Source: an uncultured Lachnospiraceae bacterium | Lineage (GTDB): Bacteria; Bacillota; Clostridia; Lachnospirales; Lachnospiraceae | NCBI GenBank assembly: GCA_902789665.1 | Contig: CADAOY010000004.1 | Span: 248,001 to 312,000 of the forward strand | Direction of reading: 5' to 3' | Length of the DNA stretch: 64,000 bases | In this document: positions 33,911-42,830 of the stretch, piece after piece | Layout of the letters: every line of letters starts with the position of its first letter | Numbering within the stretch: the first letter of the stretch is position 1 | The notes under the pieces: model-generated | Database searches by the model: none | What the model was told of the DNA's origin: nothing | The model's input: the letters and a program-made list of their open reading frames with translations, nothing else | Translations under genes and position numbers: made by a program

Positions 33911-35530
33911 ATGGTTGAGAAAATTCTAGATTATCTCAAGAGCCTGCCACCAAAGTTTATGGAGTGGTGGAACAAGTTCACATCGAAACAGAAAACAGCT
34001 ATAATCGCAATTGCACTTGGGGTTATAGTTGCTTTTGCTATTTTAATAACTGTGGTTACAAGAACACAGTATGTGGTTTTAATGACATGTACAGATACCG
34101 CGCAGGCATCTGAGGTTGAAAATACTTTAAAAGGTGCTGATATTCAGTATAAGGTTTCTGATAATGCACTTGTATTCAGCGTTAACAAGAAGCAGCTTTC
34201 AGAAGCCAATCTTGCCCTTGGATCAAGCGGTATTATTGCAGATGAATACAGCTCTTTGGGTGATGTGGTTGGTGGTTCTTTATCAACTACAGAATCTGAC
34301 AAGAGAAAATTATATGTAGCTTATCTTGAGAAGAAACTTGCCCGTGATATTGAGCAGCAGTCTTTCGTAGACAAGGCTACGGTTAATCTTCATATTCCTG
34401 AAGATGATGGTACCTTGATCAGTAATAAAGAGGAATCATCAGCTCAGGTAACTCTTAAATTAAATGGCCAGTGTACAGCAGAGCAGGCTTCAGCCCTTGC
34501 AAGAGCAGTACAGACTGCAGTAGGTAATGACGGAACTGACAGAGTGGTAATTATGGATACTGACGGCAATCTTTTATTTGCCGGTGGTGAAGATACTACT
34601 TTGGGCGGTCTTGCATCAAGCCAGCTTACTTTGAAAACTGATGCAGAGAATCAGGTAGGCAATGCAGTTAAGAAGGTGCTTGGCAATACCAATGAGTTTG
34701 ACCTGGTTGAGGTTGCCACAAATCTTACACTTAATTTCTCAGATACCCAGAAGGTAACAACTACATATACACCTGCAGACGGACAGGCTCAGGGCGTGCT
34801 TTCACATGAAAGTTCATATGAGTCATCTTCAGAAGGTGGTACAGGACTAATTCCGGGTACTGATTCCAATGTAGAACAGACATATGTTTATGAGTCAGGC
34901 GGCGGAAGCTCTTCAACTGTTTCAGAATTTGAGAAGGATTATCTCCCTAATACAGAGACAGTTACACAGTCAATTCCTGCAGGCGGAATAGTATATGATC
35001 AGTCTTCAGTTGCAGTTACTGCAATTAAGTATAATGTAATCAAGGAAAAGGATGCCAAGGCTCAGGGACTTCTTGATGGTATTACCTGGGATGAATATAA
35101 GGCAGCCAATGATACAAAGACAAAACTTACAGTAGATGAAGAATTATATTCTGTTGTAGCAGATGCCAGTGGTATTCCTACATCGAATATTACAATTGTT
35201 GCATATGAAGAACCTTTCTTTGTAGATAAGGAAAAAGGTGCTTTTGATATCAGTAATATTCTTCAGATTGGTCTTATTGTCATTATTCTTGGACTTCTTG
35301 CAATGGTAGTACTCAGAAGCCTTCAAAGCGACAAGAAGAAAGAACAGCCTGAAGAAGAGGAAGAACTTTCAGTGGAGAAGATGCTTCAGTCCACACCTGC
35401 TGAGGTTCTTGATGAAATTGAAGAAGATAAGAAACCTGAAACCGTACGAGTTATCGAAGATTTTGTGGATCGTAATCCTGAGGCTGTTGCCAATCTGCTT
35501 CGTAACTGGTTAGCGGAAGATTGGGGGTAA
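33911..35530 (+). CDS. fliF: Flagellar MS-ring protein FliF
   Basis: A 539-aa protein that forms the MS ring in the membrane. Membrane helix near 28-50 (AIIAIALGVIVAFAILITVV), PRing/ring-building domains in the periplasm-facing part, second helix near 455-477 (ILQIGLIVIILGLLAMVVL), then the cytosolic FliG-binding tail (VIEDFVDRNPEAVANLLRNW). I chose ATG 33911, five bases after TTGGAG, giving an N-terminus of usual length; ATG 33881 would add MADVPWIGDK and has only a poor ribosome site. The fliG start lies three bases after the stop. Confidence 0.95.
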   Translation: MVEKILDYLKSLPPKFMEWWNKFTSKQKTAIIAIALGVIVAFAILITVVTRTQYVVLMTCTDTAQASEVENTLKGADIQYKVSDNALVFSVNKKQLSEANLALGSSGIIADEYSSLGDVVGGSLSTTESDKRKLYVAYLEKKLARDIEQQSFVDKATVNLHIPEDDGTLISNKEESSAQVTLKLNGQCTAEQASALARAVQTAVGNDGTDRVVIMDTDGNLLFAGGEDTTLGGLASSQLTLKTDAENQVGNAVKKVLGNTNEFDLVEVATNLTLNFSDTQKVTTTYTPADGQAQGVLSHESSYESSSEGGTGLIPGTDSNVEQTYVYESGGGSSSTVSEFEKDYLPNTETVTQSIPAGGIVYDQSSVAVTAIKYNVIKEKDAKAQGLLDGITWDEYKAANDTKTKLTVDEELYSVVADASGIPTSNITIVAYEEPFFVDKEKGAFDISNILQIGLIVIILGLLAMVVLRSLQSDKKKEQPEEEEELSVEKMLQSTPAEVLDEIEEDKKPETVRVIEDFVDRNPEAVANLLRNWLAEDWG

Positions 35531-35533
35531 AAA

Positions 35534-36544
35534 GTGGCTCATAATGATAAAATAACAGGTTTGCAGAAAGCGGCAGTGCTTCTTATTTCTTTGGGACCGG
35601 AAAGGGCGGCATCGATTTTTAAGTATCTTAAGGAAGAAGAAATAGAAGACCTGACTTTGGAAATAGCCAATACCAGAAACGTAATGCCTCAGGTTAAGGA
35701 GAGCGTTATGGATGAGTTCTATCAGGTATGTCTTGCTCAGCAGTATATCTCTGAAGGTGGTGTTGGATATGCTTCAGACCTTCTCGAGAATGCTCTTGGT
35801 GCTGATAAGGCTGCAGAGATTATGAACAGACTTACTGCATCCATTCAGGTTAAACCTTTCGAGTTTGTACGTAAAACAGATGCGGCGCAGCTCCTTTCAT
35901 TTATTCAGGATGAGCATCCGCAGACAATATCACTTATATTATCTTATTTAAGTCCGGGACAGTCTTCACAGATTCTCTCAGCGCTTCCTCCTGAAAAACA
36001 GTCAGAGGTTGCCAAGAGAATTGCAACAATGGACAGAACTTCCCCTGACGTAATTAAGGAAGTTGAAAGAATACTTGAATCCAAGTTATCAAGTCTTGTT
36101 AATCAGGATTACACCATTATCGGTGGTGTTGACCACGTAGTTGAAATTCTTAATACAGTTGACCGTGGTACTGAAAAGAGAATTATGGAGAGCTTGGAAA
36201 TCGAAAATCCGGAACTTGCTGATGAAATCCGTAAGAAGATGTTCGTATTCGAAGATATTCTTCTTCTTGATGACAGAGCTATCCAGAGAGTTCTCAGAGA
36301 TGTTGATAATAATGATCTTTCCATTGCGCTTAAGGGCTCCAATGAGGAAGTGCAGAATGCTATATTCAACAATATGTCCAAGCGTCTTGTTACTATGATC
36401 AAGGAAGACATGGAATTCATGGGACCTGTACGTATGAAGGATGTTGAAGATGCTCAGCAGAAGATTGTTACTATTATACGTAAGTTAGAAGATTCCGGCG
36501 AAATTGTTATATCCAGAGGTGGAGGTGACGAGTTAGTTGTCTAG
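35534..36544 (+). CDS. fliG: Flagellar motor switch protein FliG
   Basis: A 336-aa rotor protein that couples the MS ring to the C ring and contacts MotA. N-terminal LQKAAVLLISLGPERAASIF, middle EHPQTISLILSYL with EHPQ motif, and C-terminal torque helix region MKEDMEFMG-type (IKEDMEFMGPVRMKDVEDAQ). The start is GTG, with GGGGGT upstream. It overlaps fliH by 8 bp. Confidence 0.97.
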   Translation: MAHNDKITGLQKAAVLLISLGPERAASIFKYLKEEEIEDLTLEIANTRNVMPQVKESVMDEFYQVCLAQQYISEGGVGYASDLLENALGADKAAEIMNRLTASIQVKPFEFVRKTDAAQLLSFIQDEHPQTISLILSYLSPGQSSQILSALPPEKQSEVAKRIATMDRTSPDVIKEVERILESKLSSLVNQDYTIIGGVDHVVEILNTVDRGTEKRIMESLEIENPELADEIRKKMFVFEDILLLDDRAIQRVLRDVDNNDLSIALKGSNEEVQNAIFNNMSKRLVTMIKEDMEFMGPVRMKDVEDAQQKIVTIIRKLEDSGEIVISRGGGDELVV

Positions 36545-37406
36545 GAATTTTATCAAGTCCTCCTCTGTTGTCAGTGACAGAGGAGTAAGAATTATACAAA
36601 GTAATGATATAGTTGCCAAGAAACTGGAAGACATTGCTACCATAGCGCATTCTGACAGGGCAGATGATATCAAGGGGGCTTTTGCAGAAGGAATCGACGC
36701 GACTTTTGTGGCATCGGTTCTTAATGATGACAGCACGCCTCAAAGCAGCAGCGATCCTTTGGATGGTATTCTTGGGGGCAAAGGTGTCAGCAGTGAGAAT
36801 CTGAAGGCTCAGAATATGCAGGCAGCCAATGTACTTGCCAAGGCTGAGGCAGACGCCCAGGAAATTAAGACGAAGGCTGAGGCAGAGGTGGAAAACCTTA
36901 AAGAAAATGCCTATAAAGAAGGCAAGGCTGAAGGGTATGAAGATGGCATGAGAGAAGCAAAACTCGAAATTGCCAGATTAGAGAATGAAATAACAGAGAA
37001 GAGTAAGGCTTTAGACAGTGAATATAATGCCAAAGTTGCAGAGATAGAACCTGCACTTGTGGATGTTATTACAGGGGTATATGAGCATATCTTTAAGATT
37101 AGTCTTTTGGAGCACAGGGAGATTGTTATTCATTTAATCAATTCCACACTTGCTCATCTTGATGGGGTTAAAACTTTTCTTATTCATATATCCAAAGATG
37201 ATTATCCTTTTATTTCCATGCAGAAAAAGGCTCTTGTTGCAGGAACCGGTATTGCAGTGGAGAATATTGAACTTGTGGAAGACTTTGCAGTCAGCAAAGG
37301 TAACTGCATCATAGAAACTGATGGCGGTATCTTCGACTGTGGAGTTGATACTCACCTTGAAGCTCTTGGCAAGGAACTTAAGCTTTTAAGCTATAAAAAT
37401 AATTAA
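36537..37406 (+). CDS. fliH: Flagellar export ATPase regulator FliH
   Basis: A 289-aa stalk protein that binds the FliI ATPase and docks it to the export gate. It has a long charged coiled coil (about 80-165, KAEADAQEIKTKAEAEVENL then EGYEDGMREAKLEIARLENE) and a V-ATPase E-subunit-like C-terminus ending in ETDGGIFDCGVDTHLEALGK. The only reasonable start is TTG at 36537, preceded by GGTGGAGGTGA and overlapping fliG. Confidence 0.92.
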   Translation: MSRNFIKSSSVVSDRGVRIIQSNDIVAKKLEDIATIAHSDRADDIKGAFAEGIDATFVASVLNDDSTPQSSSDPLDGILGGKGVSSENLKAQNMQAANVLAKAEADAQEIKTKAEAEVENLKENAYKEGKAEGYEDGMREAKLEIARLENEITEKSKALDSEYNAKVAEIEPALVDVITGVYEHIFKISLLEHREIVIHLINSTLAHLDGVKTFLIHISKDDYPFISMQKKALVAGTGIAVENIELVEDFAVSKGNCIIETDGGIFDCGVDTHLEALGKELKLLSYKNN

Positions 37407-37420
37407 GAGGATGCACGTTA

Positions 37421-38734
37421 GTGGATACTATTGATTTAAATAAATATGAAAGATGTAAAAGTAGGAACTTCTACAAGAAACTTGGTAAAGTTGTTAACGT
37501 AGTAGGTCTTACTGTTGAGTCTGCGGGACCTGATGCGATATTGGGAGACACTTGCAGAATCTATACAGATGTAGATAAGTCAGGATATATTACTGCCGAA
37601 GTTGTTGGTTTCAAAGACGGTAAGACTCTTCTTATGCCTTATGAAGTTACAAACGGTATTGGCTTAGGTGCGCTGGTAGAGAATCAGGGTGTGCCTCTTA
37701 GTGTTCGTGTAGGCCCTTTTTTATTAGGTCAGATACTTGACGGTATGGGCAGACCTCTTAATGGCGAAATAAATATGACGGGTGGTGCTGATTACAGCGT
37801 TGAAGCAGCTCCACCTGATCCAATGAGCAGAGAAATAATCGATACGGTTCTTCCTCTTGGTGTTAAGGCAGTTGATGGTCTTATAACAATTGGTAAGGGA
37901 CAGAGAATTGGTATTTTTGCAGGTTCCGGTGTTGGTAAATCCACACTTATGGGTATGTTTGCTCGTAATACCAAGGCTGATATAAATGTTATTGCCCTTA
38001 TTGGAGAGCGAGGCAGAGAGGTAAGGGAATTCATAGAGCGTGACCTTGGAGAAGAAGGTATGAAACGTTCAGTTGTGGTTGTGGCAACATCTGACAAGCC
38101 GGCCCTTGAAAGAAACAAGGCAGCCAAGACAGCTACTGCCATTGCAGAGTACTTCAGGGACAGAGGTAATGATGTGCTTCTCATGATGGACTCTTTAACA
38201 CGTTTCTCCATGGCGCAGAGAGAAATTGGTCTTGCCAGTGGTGAGCCTCCGGTATCAAGAGGTTATCCGCCTTCGGTTTATGCAGAGATGCCTAAACTTC
38301 TGGAAAGAGCAGGCAGGGACAAGGTTGGTTCCATAACGGGACTTTATACCGTATTGGTAGACGGCGATGATTTTAACGAACCGATTACAGATACGGCTAG
38401 AAGTATCCTGGACGGACATATAATGCTAAACAGAAAACTTGCGCACAAGAATCATTATCCGGCGATTGACGTGCTGCAGTCCATATCAAGATGTATGTCA
38501 TCCATAGTTGATAAGGAACAGAAAACTGATGCTTCGAAGATTAAGAATACGATGGCGGTTTATGCGGATGCAGAAGACCTTATTAATATCGGAGCATATA
38601 AAAGAGGCAGCAATCCTACAATTGATGATGCCATCGCTCACATAGACAGGGTTAATGAATTCCTTTTGCAGTCAACGGAAGAGAAGTTTACTTTCGAAGA
38701 GACGAAGGAAATGATGCATAATTTGTTTAATTAA
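37421..38734 (+). CDS. fliI: Flagellum-specific ATPase FliI
   Basis: A 437-aa F1-like ATPase that energises substrate unfolding and chaperone release at the export gate. P-loop GSGVGKST at 168-175, LMMDSLTRFSMAQREIGLA (Walker B region) and GEPPVSRGYPPSVYAEMPKL. Starts with GTG, with AAGAGG ten bases upstream. Typical length. Follows fliH and precedes fliJ, so the whole export ATPase complex is encoded together. Confidence 0.98.
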   Translation: MDTIDLNKYERCKSRNFYKKLGKVVNVVGLTVESAGPDAILGDTCRIYTDVDKSGYITAEVVGFKDGKTLLMPYEVTNGIGLGALVENQGVPLSVRVGPFLLGQILDGMGRPLNGEINMTGGADYSVEAAPPDPMSREIIDTVLPLGVKAVDGLITIGKGQRIGIFAGSGVGKSTLMGMFARNTKADINVIALIGERGREVREFIERDLGEEGMKRSVVVVATSDKPALERNKAAKTATAIAEYFRDRGNDVLLMMDSLTRFSMAQREIGLASGEPPVSRGYPPSVYAEMPKLLERAGRDKVGSITGLYTVLVDGDDFNEPITDTARSILDGHIMLNRKLAHKNHYPAIDVLQSISRCMSSIVDKEQKTDASKIKNTMAVYADAEDLINIGAYKRGSNPTIDDAIAHIDRVNEFLLQSTEEKFTFEETKEMMHNLFN

Positions 38735-38748
38735 TTCGGGTATTGTAT

Positions 38749-39192
38749 ATGGCGATATTTAAGTATAAACTGCAGAATATTCTAAATGTAAGAGAGAAGC
38801 AGGAAGAGACTGCCAAGATGGAGTATGCTCAGGCTCAGATGGCTTTGAATGAAGAAGAGAAACTGCTGCAGGCCATAATTGATGAGAAAAATGCATATAT
38901 CGAAGAGGGCGTAAGACTCAGGATGGGCGAGATTGATCCCGTTAAGATGAAGGAGAATGAGAATTTCGTCAAGAGTCTTCAGGAGAAAGAAGATAAGCAG
39001 AAAGTTCAGGTTGAGGTTGCACGTAAGGCTGTGGACGCGGCAATGTATAAGCTTACACAGGCGAGAACCCAGACCAAGACATATGAGAAATTAAAGGCGG
39101 ATGCTTTTGAAGAATTCGTTAAAGAAGAAAATGCCAAAGAAAATAAAGAAATTGATGAATTAAACAGTTACAGGTTTTCAACAAAGACCTGA
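38749..39192 (+). CDS. fliJ: Flagellar export chaperone FliJ
   Basis: A 147-aa all-helical coiled coil, the central stalk of the FliI-FliH ATPase. It begins FKYKLQNILNVREKQEETAKMEYAQ in consecutive pieces, a pattern usual for FliJ, and stays helical to the end. I chose ATG 38749 (CGGG upstream); TTG at 38743 is an alternative. Its sequence is weakly conserved across species, and the identification rests on position and coiled-coil pattern. Confidence 0.88.
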   Translation: MAIFKYKLQNILNVREKQEETAKMEYAQAQMALNEEEKLLQAIIDEKNAYIEEGVRLRMGEIDPVKMKENENFVKSLQEKEDKQKVQVEVARKAVDAAMYKLTQARTQTKTYEKLKADAFEEFVKEENAKENKEIDELNSYRFSTKT

Positions 39193-39224
39193 CGGATGGC
39201 TATTAAGAACATAAGGAGATAACC

Positions 39225-40097
39225 ATGGCAGAACTTACCGATGAAGAAAAAGAACTGAAAGCGGAACGTGATAAAATCAAGTCCGAGAAAAAGCAGTTAG
39301 CTCAGGAACAGAAGAAACAGAAACAGGAAGCCAAGAAAAGAGCTAAAGAACTTGCCAAGAAAGAAGAAGAACTGGATTATGAGCCCAAAGGGTCGGGATT
39401 TTCCGTATTCCTTGTGGCTTTGCTTCTTGTACTCATCTGGCTGGGCATTGCGGCTTTAGTTATAAAGATGGATATAGGAGGAGTTGGAACCAATATTGCG
39501 GCTCCGATCCTTAAGGATATTCCGGTGGTTAAGTATATCCTTCCTAAAGATGCCATTACTGAAACAACTGATGTGGAGAGCTATTATGGATATACATCCC
39601 TTCAGGACGCTGTTAATCAGATTCAGGTTTTGGAGAAGGAACTCGACAGTGCAACCACTGCCAATAAGACATATGAAGAGCAGCTTGCCACATTAAAGAG
39701 CGAGGTTGAGAGACTTAAGACTTTTGAGAATAATCAGGTTGAATTCCAGAGAGTTAAAACCCAGTTCTATGAAGAGGTTGTTTACTCGGACAAGGGACCG
39801 GGAGCAGAGGCTTATATGCAGTATTACCAGTCAATTGATCCGGAGACTGCGGAATATATCTACAGACAGGTTGTTACAGAGGAGAATATTTCAAAAGAAG
39901 TTGAAGACTATGCCGCAGCATATGCTTCAATGAAACCGAAGGAAGCGGCGGCTATTTTTGAGGATATGACAGATAATCTGAGCCTTGCAGCCAAGATACT
40001 TGGAGCAATGAGCACAGATGACAGGGGTAAAATCCTCGGCGCCATGGATTCTGAAGTGGCAGCCAAGATTACCAAAATTATGGAGCCAAAACCTTAA
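39225..40097 (+). CDS. MotE-like protein (YlxF) with MgtE_N-type C-terminus
   Basis: A 290-aa protein in the place of ylxF/motE. A highly charged Lys/Glu N-terminus (1-55), one membrane helix (about 60-80, VFLVALLLVLIWLGIAALVI), a coiled coil (about 125-165), and a C-terminal MgtE N-domain-like segment (YASMKPKEAAAIFEDMTDNL then LGAMSTDDRGKILGAMD). MotE relatives act as export or stator-linked periplasmic chaperones in other bacteria. A long cytosolic tail before the helix is notable. Ends 72 bp before fliK. Confidence 0.85.
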   Translation: MAELTDEEKELKAERDKIKSEKKQLAQEQKKQKQEAKKRAKELAKKEEELDYEPKGSGFSVFLVALLLVLIWLGIAALVIKMDIGGVGTNIAAPILKDIPVVKYILPKDAITETTDVESYYGYTSLQDAVNQIQVLEKELDSATTANKTYEEQLATLKSEVERLKTFENNQVEFQRVKTQFYEEVVYSDKGPGAEAYMQYYQSIDPETAEYIYRQVVTEENISKEVEDYAAAYASMKPKEAAAIFEDMTDNLSLAAKILGAMSTDDRGKILGAMDSEVAAKITKIMEPKP

Positions 40098-40121
40098 GAT
40101 AAATGTTTTTTGAGCCGATAA
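40095..40121 (+). promoter_or_regulatory. Sigma-D-like promoter before fliK
   Basis: Perfect GCCGATAA at 40114-40121 with TAAG at 40095-40098 and a 15-base spacer, in the widest gap of the first flagellar block. It could give fliK-flgD-flgE an extra sigma-D input, fitting their need after the rod is complete. Confidence 0.5.
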
Positions 40122-40169
40122 TGTTAATGTGAAGATGATTCACAAGAACATTTGAAAGGAGGATAGGAT

Positions 40170-41534
40170 ATGACCAGTGGAATGGTTACGGATGTTAATT
40201 CTATAGTAAATATCGGAATTACTCCTTCTGTTTCCCCTACCGATAATCAGGGCTCAGCTTTCAAGGATACATTCAAGGTAGCTACCGACAGCAAGGAATC
40301 AGAAATTAATAAAAATGATCCCAAGCCGGAAGTGAAGATGAATAATCTTAAATCTGACAAATCCAATGTTAAGATTTCATCCCAAAAATCTAAAATTGAT
40401 GAGATATCAGATGAGAAAATCGATGAAGCAATATCTGATAAGGCAGCAATAGTTGCTGAGGCTATCAGTGCTGAACTTGGTGTTACAGTAGAAGAAGTTC
40501 AGACAGCGATGGAAGAGTTAGGACTTGGAAATGCGGATCTTCTCACAGTTGATGGAATTAATGCAGTTATTGCAGAAATTGCTAATTTAGAGAATCCGAT
40601 TGATATGGTTATCGATCCTGAAATCAGTCAGGCTATTGCCAATGTAGGAGAGGTTTTAAATCAGTCTTTAGCTGAACTTTCAGAGGAACTTGATATTCCA
40701 TCTGATGAAGTTGCAAATCTTATTAATACAAAGGTTGATGCACCTAAAACATTTGAAATGCCGGTAACGGATAAAAATGTTACAGATGAAAATGTTACAG
40801 ATGATTCTCTTTTAGTTAATGAGATGGGTAATGCAGCTGATAACGAGAAAGTTAAGGCTACAGATGATACCGAAAATAATAACTCTTCAGATTTAATGAA
40901 CAAAGAGCATGTCGATGTTAAGGCAGAGGATGCAGAAAAGTCAAAAGGAAATAATGAAACACCTGTAGTTACAACTAATGTTTCTTTTGAAAACGGTAAC
41001 GTGGTAATAACCAAGGAAGTTACAAATGCAGAGGGAGAAACAAGAGTATCTACACAGGAAATCATCGGACAGATTACTGATTATATGCAAAGCCACAGTG
41101 AAGAAGGTTTATCTGAAATCAGAATGCAGCTTCATCCTGAATCACTTGGAACATTACTTATTAATGTAACAAGTAAAAATGGCAATATAACAGCTTCAAT
41201 TATCGCTCAGAATGAAGCAGTTAAAGCAGCATTGGAATCAGCAATAACAACTCTGGAAGATAATTTTAAGGAACAGGGTGTAAAGATTGATGCCGTAGAA
41301 GTAAGCGTTGGAACACATGAGTTTGAACAGGCTATGGAAAACAATGCAGGTTCTAATGGCAGCAATAATGCAGAGCCTAATGAAATACATCAGGCAAGCA
41401 AAACAAAAATCAGACGAATCAATCTTGCTGATGAGATAGCTGAAGGTGAAGAAACAGAAGAACTTTCAGAAGAAGATACAATAGCAAGAGAGATGCTTAT
41501 AGCAAGTGGTAATACTTTAGATTACAGAGCATAG
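40170..41534 (+). CDS. fliK: Flagellar hook-length control protein FliK
   Basis: A 454-aa protein that measures hook length and switches the export gate from hook to filament substrates. The first 290 residues are polar and low in complexity (many Asn, Asp, Glu, Val). The C-terminal Flg_hook domain (about 290-400) shows LSEIRMQLHPESLGTLLINV and AVKAALESAITTLEDNFKEQ. GAAAGGAGGATAG precedes the ATG. Position before flgD is standard. Confidence 0.93.
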   Translation: MTSGMVTDVNSIVNIGITPSVSPTDNQGSAFKDTFKVATDSKESEINKNDPKPEVKMNNLKSDKSNVKISSQKSKIDEISDEKIDEAISDKAAIVAEAISAELGVTVEEVQTAMEELGLGNADLLTVDGINAVIAEIANLENPIDMVIDPEISQAIANVGEVLNQSLAELSEELDIPSDEVANLINTKVDAPKTFEMPVTDKNVTDENVTDDSLLVNEMGNAADNEKVKATDDTENNNSSDLMNKEHVDVKAEDAEKSKGNNETPVVTTNVSFENGNVVITKEVTNAEGETRVSTQEIIGQITDYMQSHSEEGLSEIRMQLHPESLGTLLINVTSKNGNITASIIAQNEAVKAALESAITTLEDNFKEQGVKIDAVEVSVGTHEFEQAMENNAGSNGSNNAEPNEIHQASKTKIRRINLADEIAEGEETEELSEEDTIAREMLIASGNTLDYRA

Positions 41535-41545
41535 GAGATAAAGAT

Positions 41546-42322
41546 ATGGATGGTTTAACAGCTCAATTCGTTGATGGTGAATTATTACAAAGAACATCAA
41601 CACAGACTACAAGTACATCAGCTGCTACTAATAAAACAGGTGAAACCAAGGTTGCAGGAAGCAATTCACTTGATAAGGAAGCTTTCCTTCAGTTACTGGT
41701 TGCACAGATGAAATATCAGGATCCATTGGAACCAACATCCAATACTGAATATATATCACAGTATGCTACATTCTCAGAACTTGAGCAGATGCAGAATATG
41801 AGCTCTAATATGACATTATCAAGAGCTTCTGAATTAGTTGGTAAGGAAGTAATTATTGAATCTACTTCTGAATCAGGTAAGCAGACAACTACTCAGGGGT
41901 ATGTTGAAAAGGTTGTTTATAATTCCAATAAGGCATTCCTTTCAGTTGATGGTTCATTATATTCAATTGATGATCTTAAACAGGTTGTTGATGATGAATA
42001 TAAACAGGGCATGGATACAATTGAAGATATCCAGAAGATTATTGATAAACTTCCTAAGCCTGAGCAGGTAACAATGAATGAGTTACAGGAAGTAAGCAAT
42101 CTCTATACAGCTTATACTTCAATGACTTCTTATCAGTTATCACTCATGGATAAGGATACTATTTCCAAGATAGAGGCTTATATTTCAAGAGCAACTGATA
42201 TCAGCAAAGAGTTATCAGATGCAGCTGAGAGAGCAGCTGAAGCTCTTGCAGGTGGCGGAGAAAAGAAAGATGATGCTCCATCAGAAGATGAAATCATAAG
42301 CGGTGATACAGAGGAAGTATAA
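41546..42322 (+). CDS. flgD: Flagellar hook cap protein FlgD
   Basis: A 258-aa scaffold that caps the growing hook. It has the typical LDKEAFLQLLVAQMKYQDPL and NTEYISQYATFSELEQMQNM (about 40-90) and the ELVGKEVIIE segment. The C-terminal 100 residues are helical and polar and differ from the usual FlgD beta domain, which looks absent or replaced. AGGAGATAAAG precedes the ATG. Confidence 0.93.
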   Translation: MDGLTAQFVDGELLQRTSTQTTSTSAATNKTGETKVAGSNSLDKEAFLQLLVAQMKYQDPLEPTSNTEYISQYATFSELEQMQNMSSNMTLSRASELVGKEVIIESTSESGKQTTTQGYVEKVVYNSNKAFLSVDGSLYSIDDLKQVVDDEYKQGMDTIEDIQKIIDKLPKPEQVTMNELQEVSNLYTAYTSMTSYQLSLMDKDTISKIEAYISRATDISKELSDAAERAAEALAGGGEKKDDAPSEDEIISGDTEEV

Positions 42323-42352
42323 GATTTATACTTTTCCATGGAGGGAACAAAT

Positions 42353-42751
42353 ATGAATATTAATAACAGTCAGTTCCTTTCAAATATTTACAATAACCCA
42401 AACATAATAAATAATAATATCAATCCACATTCTAATTTGAGTGAGAAATCTTTTGCGGATATACTTAATAAAAATGAGAATGTTGACGATATATATGGTG
42501 AGGTTAAATTTTCAAAACATGCTTTAACGAGACTTGAAGAAAGAGACATTATTCCAACGAGAAATCAGATGGAAAGACTTAACGAAGGTGCTCACAAAGC
42601 TAATTTGAAAGGAATAACAGATTCGCTGGTAATCGTGGATGAGTTGGCATTCATAGTCAATATTCCAAACAAAACAGTGGTTACAGCGATGGATAAAAAC
42701 GAAAGCGAAGAACATGTATTTACAAACATCGATGGCGCAGTTATTGCATAG
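42353..42751 (+). CDS. TIGR02530-type flagellar operon protein
   Basis: A 132-aa protein of a family found only in flagellar operons between flgD and flgE in Firmicutes. Asn-rich N-terminus (1-35), then the conserved VKFSKHALTRLEERDI and LVIVDELAFIVNIPNKTVVT with the final IDGAVIA. Function not established; a flagellar assembly role is inferred from position. Start at 42353 with GGAGGGA six bases upstream; an earlier ATG (42338) would put that site within the gene. Confidence 0.88.
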   Translation: MNINNSQFLSNIYNNPNIINNNINPHSNLSEKSFADILNKNENVDDIYGEVKFSKHALTRLEERDIIPTRNQMERLNEGAHKANLKGITDSLVIVDELAFIVNIPNKTVVTAMDKNESEEHVFTNIDGAVIA

Positions 42752-42830
42752 CCGGACCTAACGGAGGCTATAATCTCCTGAATGATAGAAGGAGACATCG
42801 AAAGAATTAACCTTAAGGAGGGTCAATATT

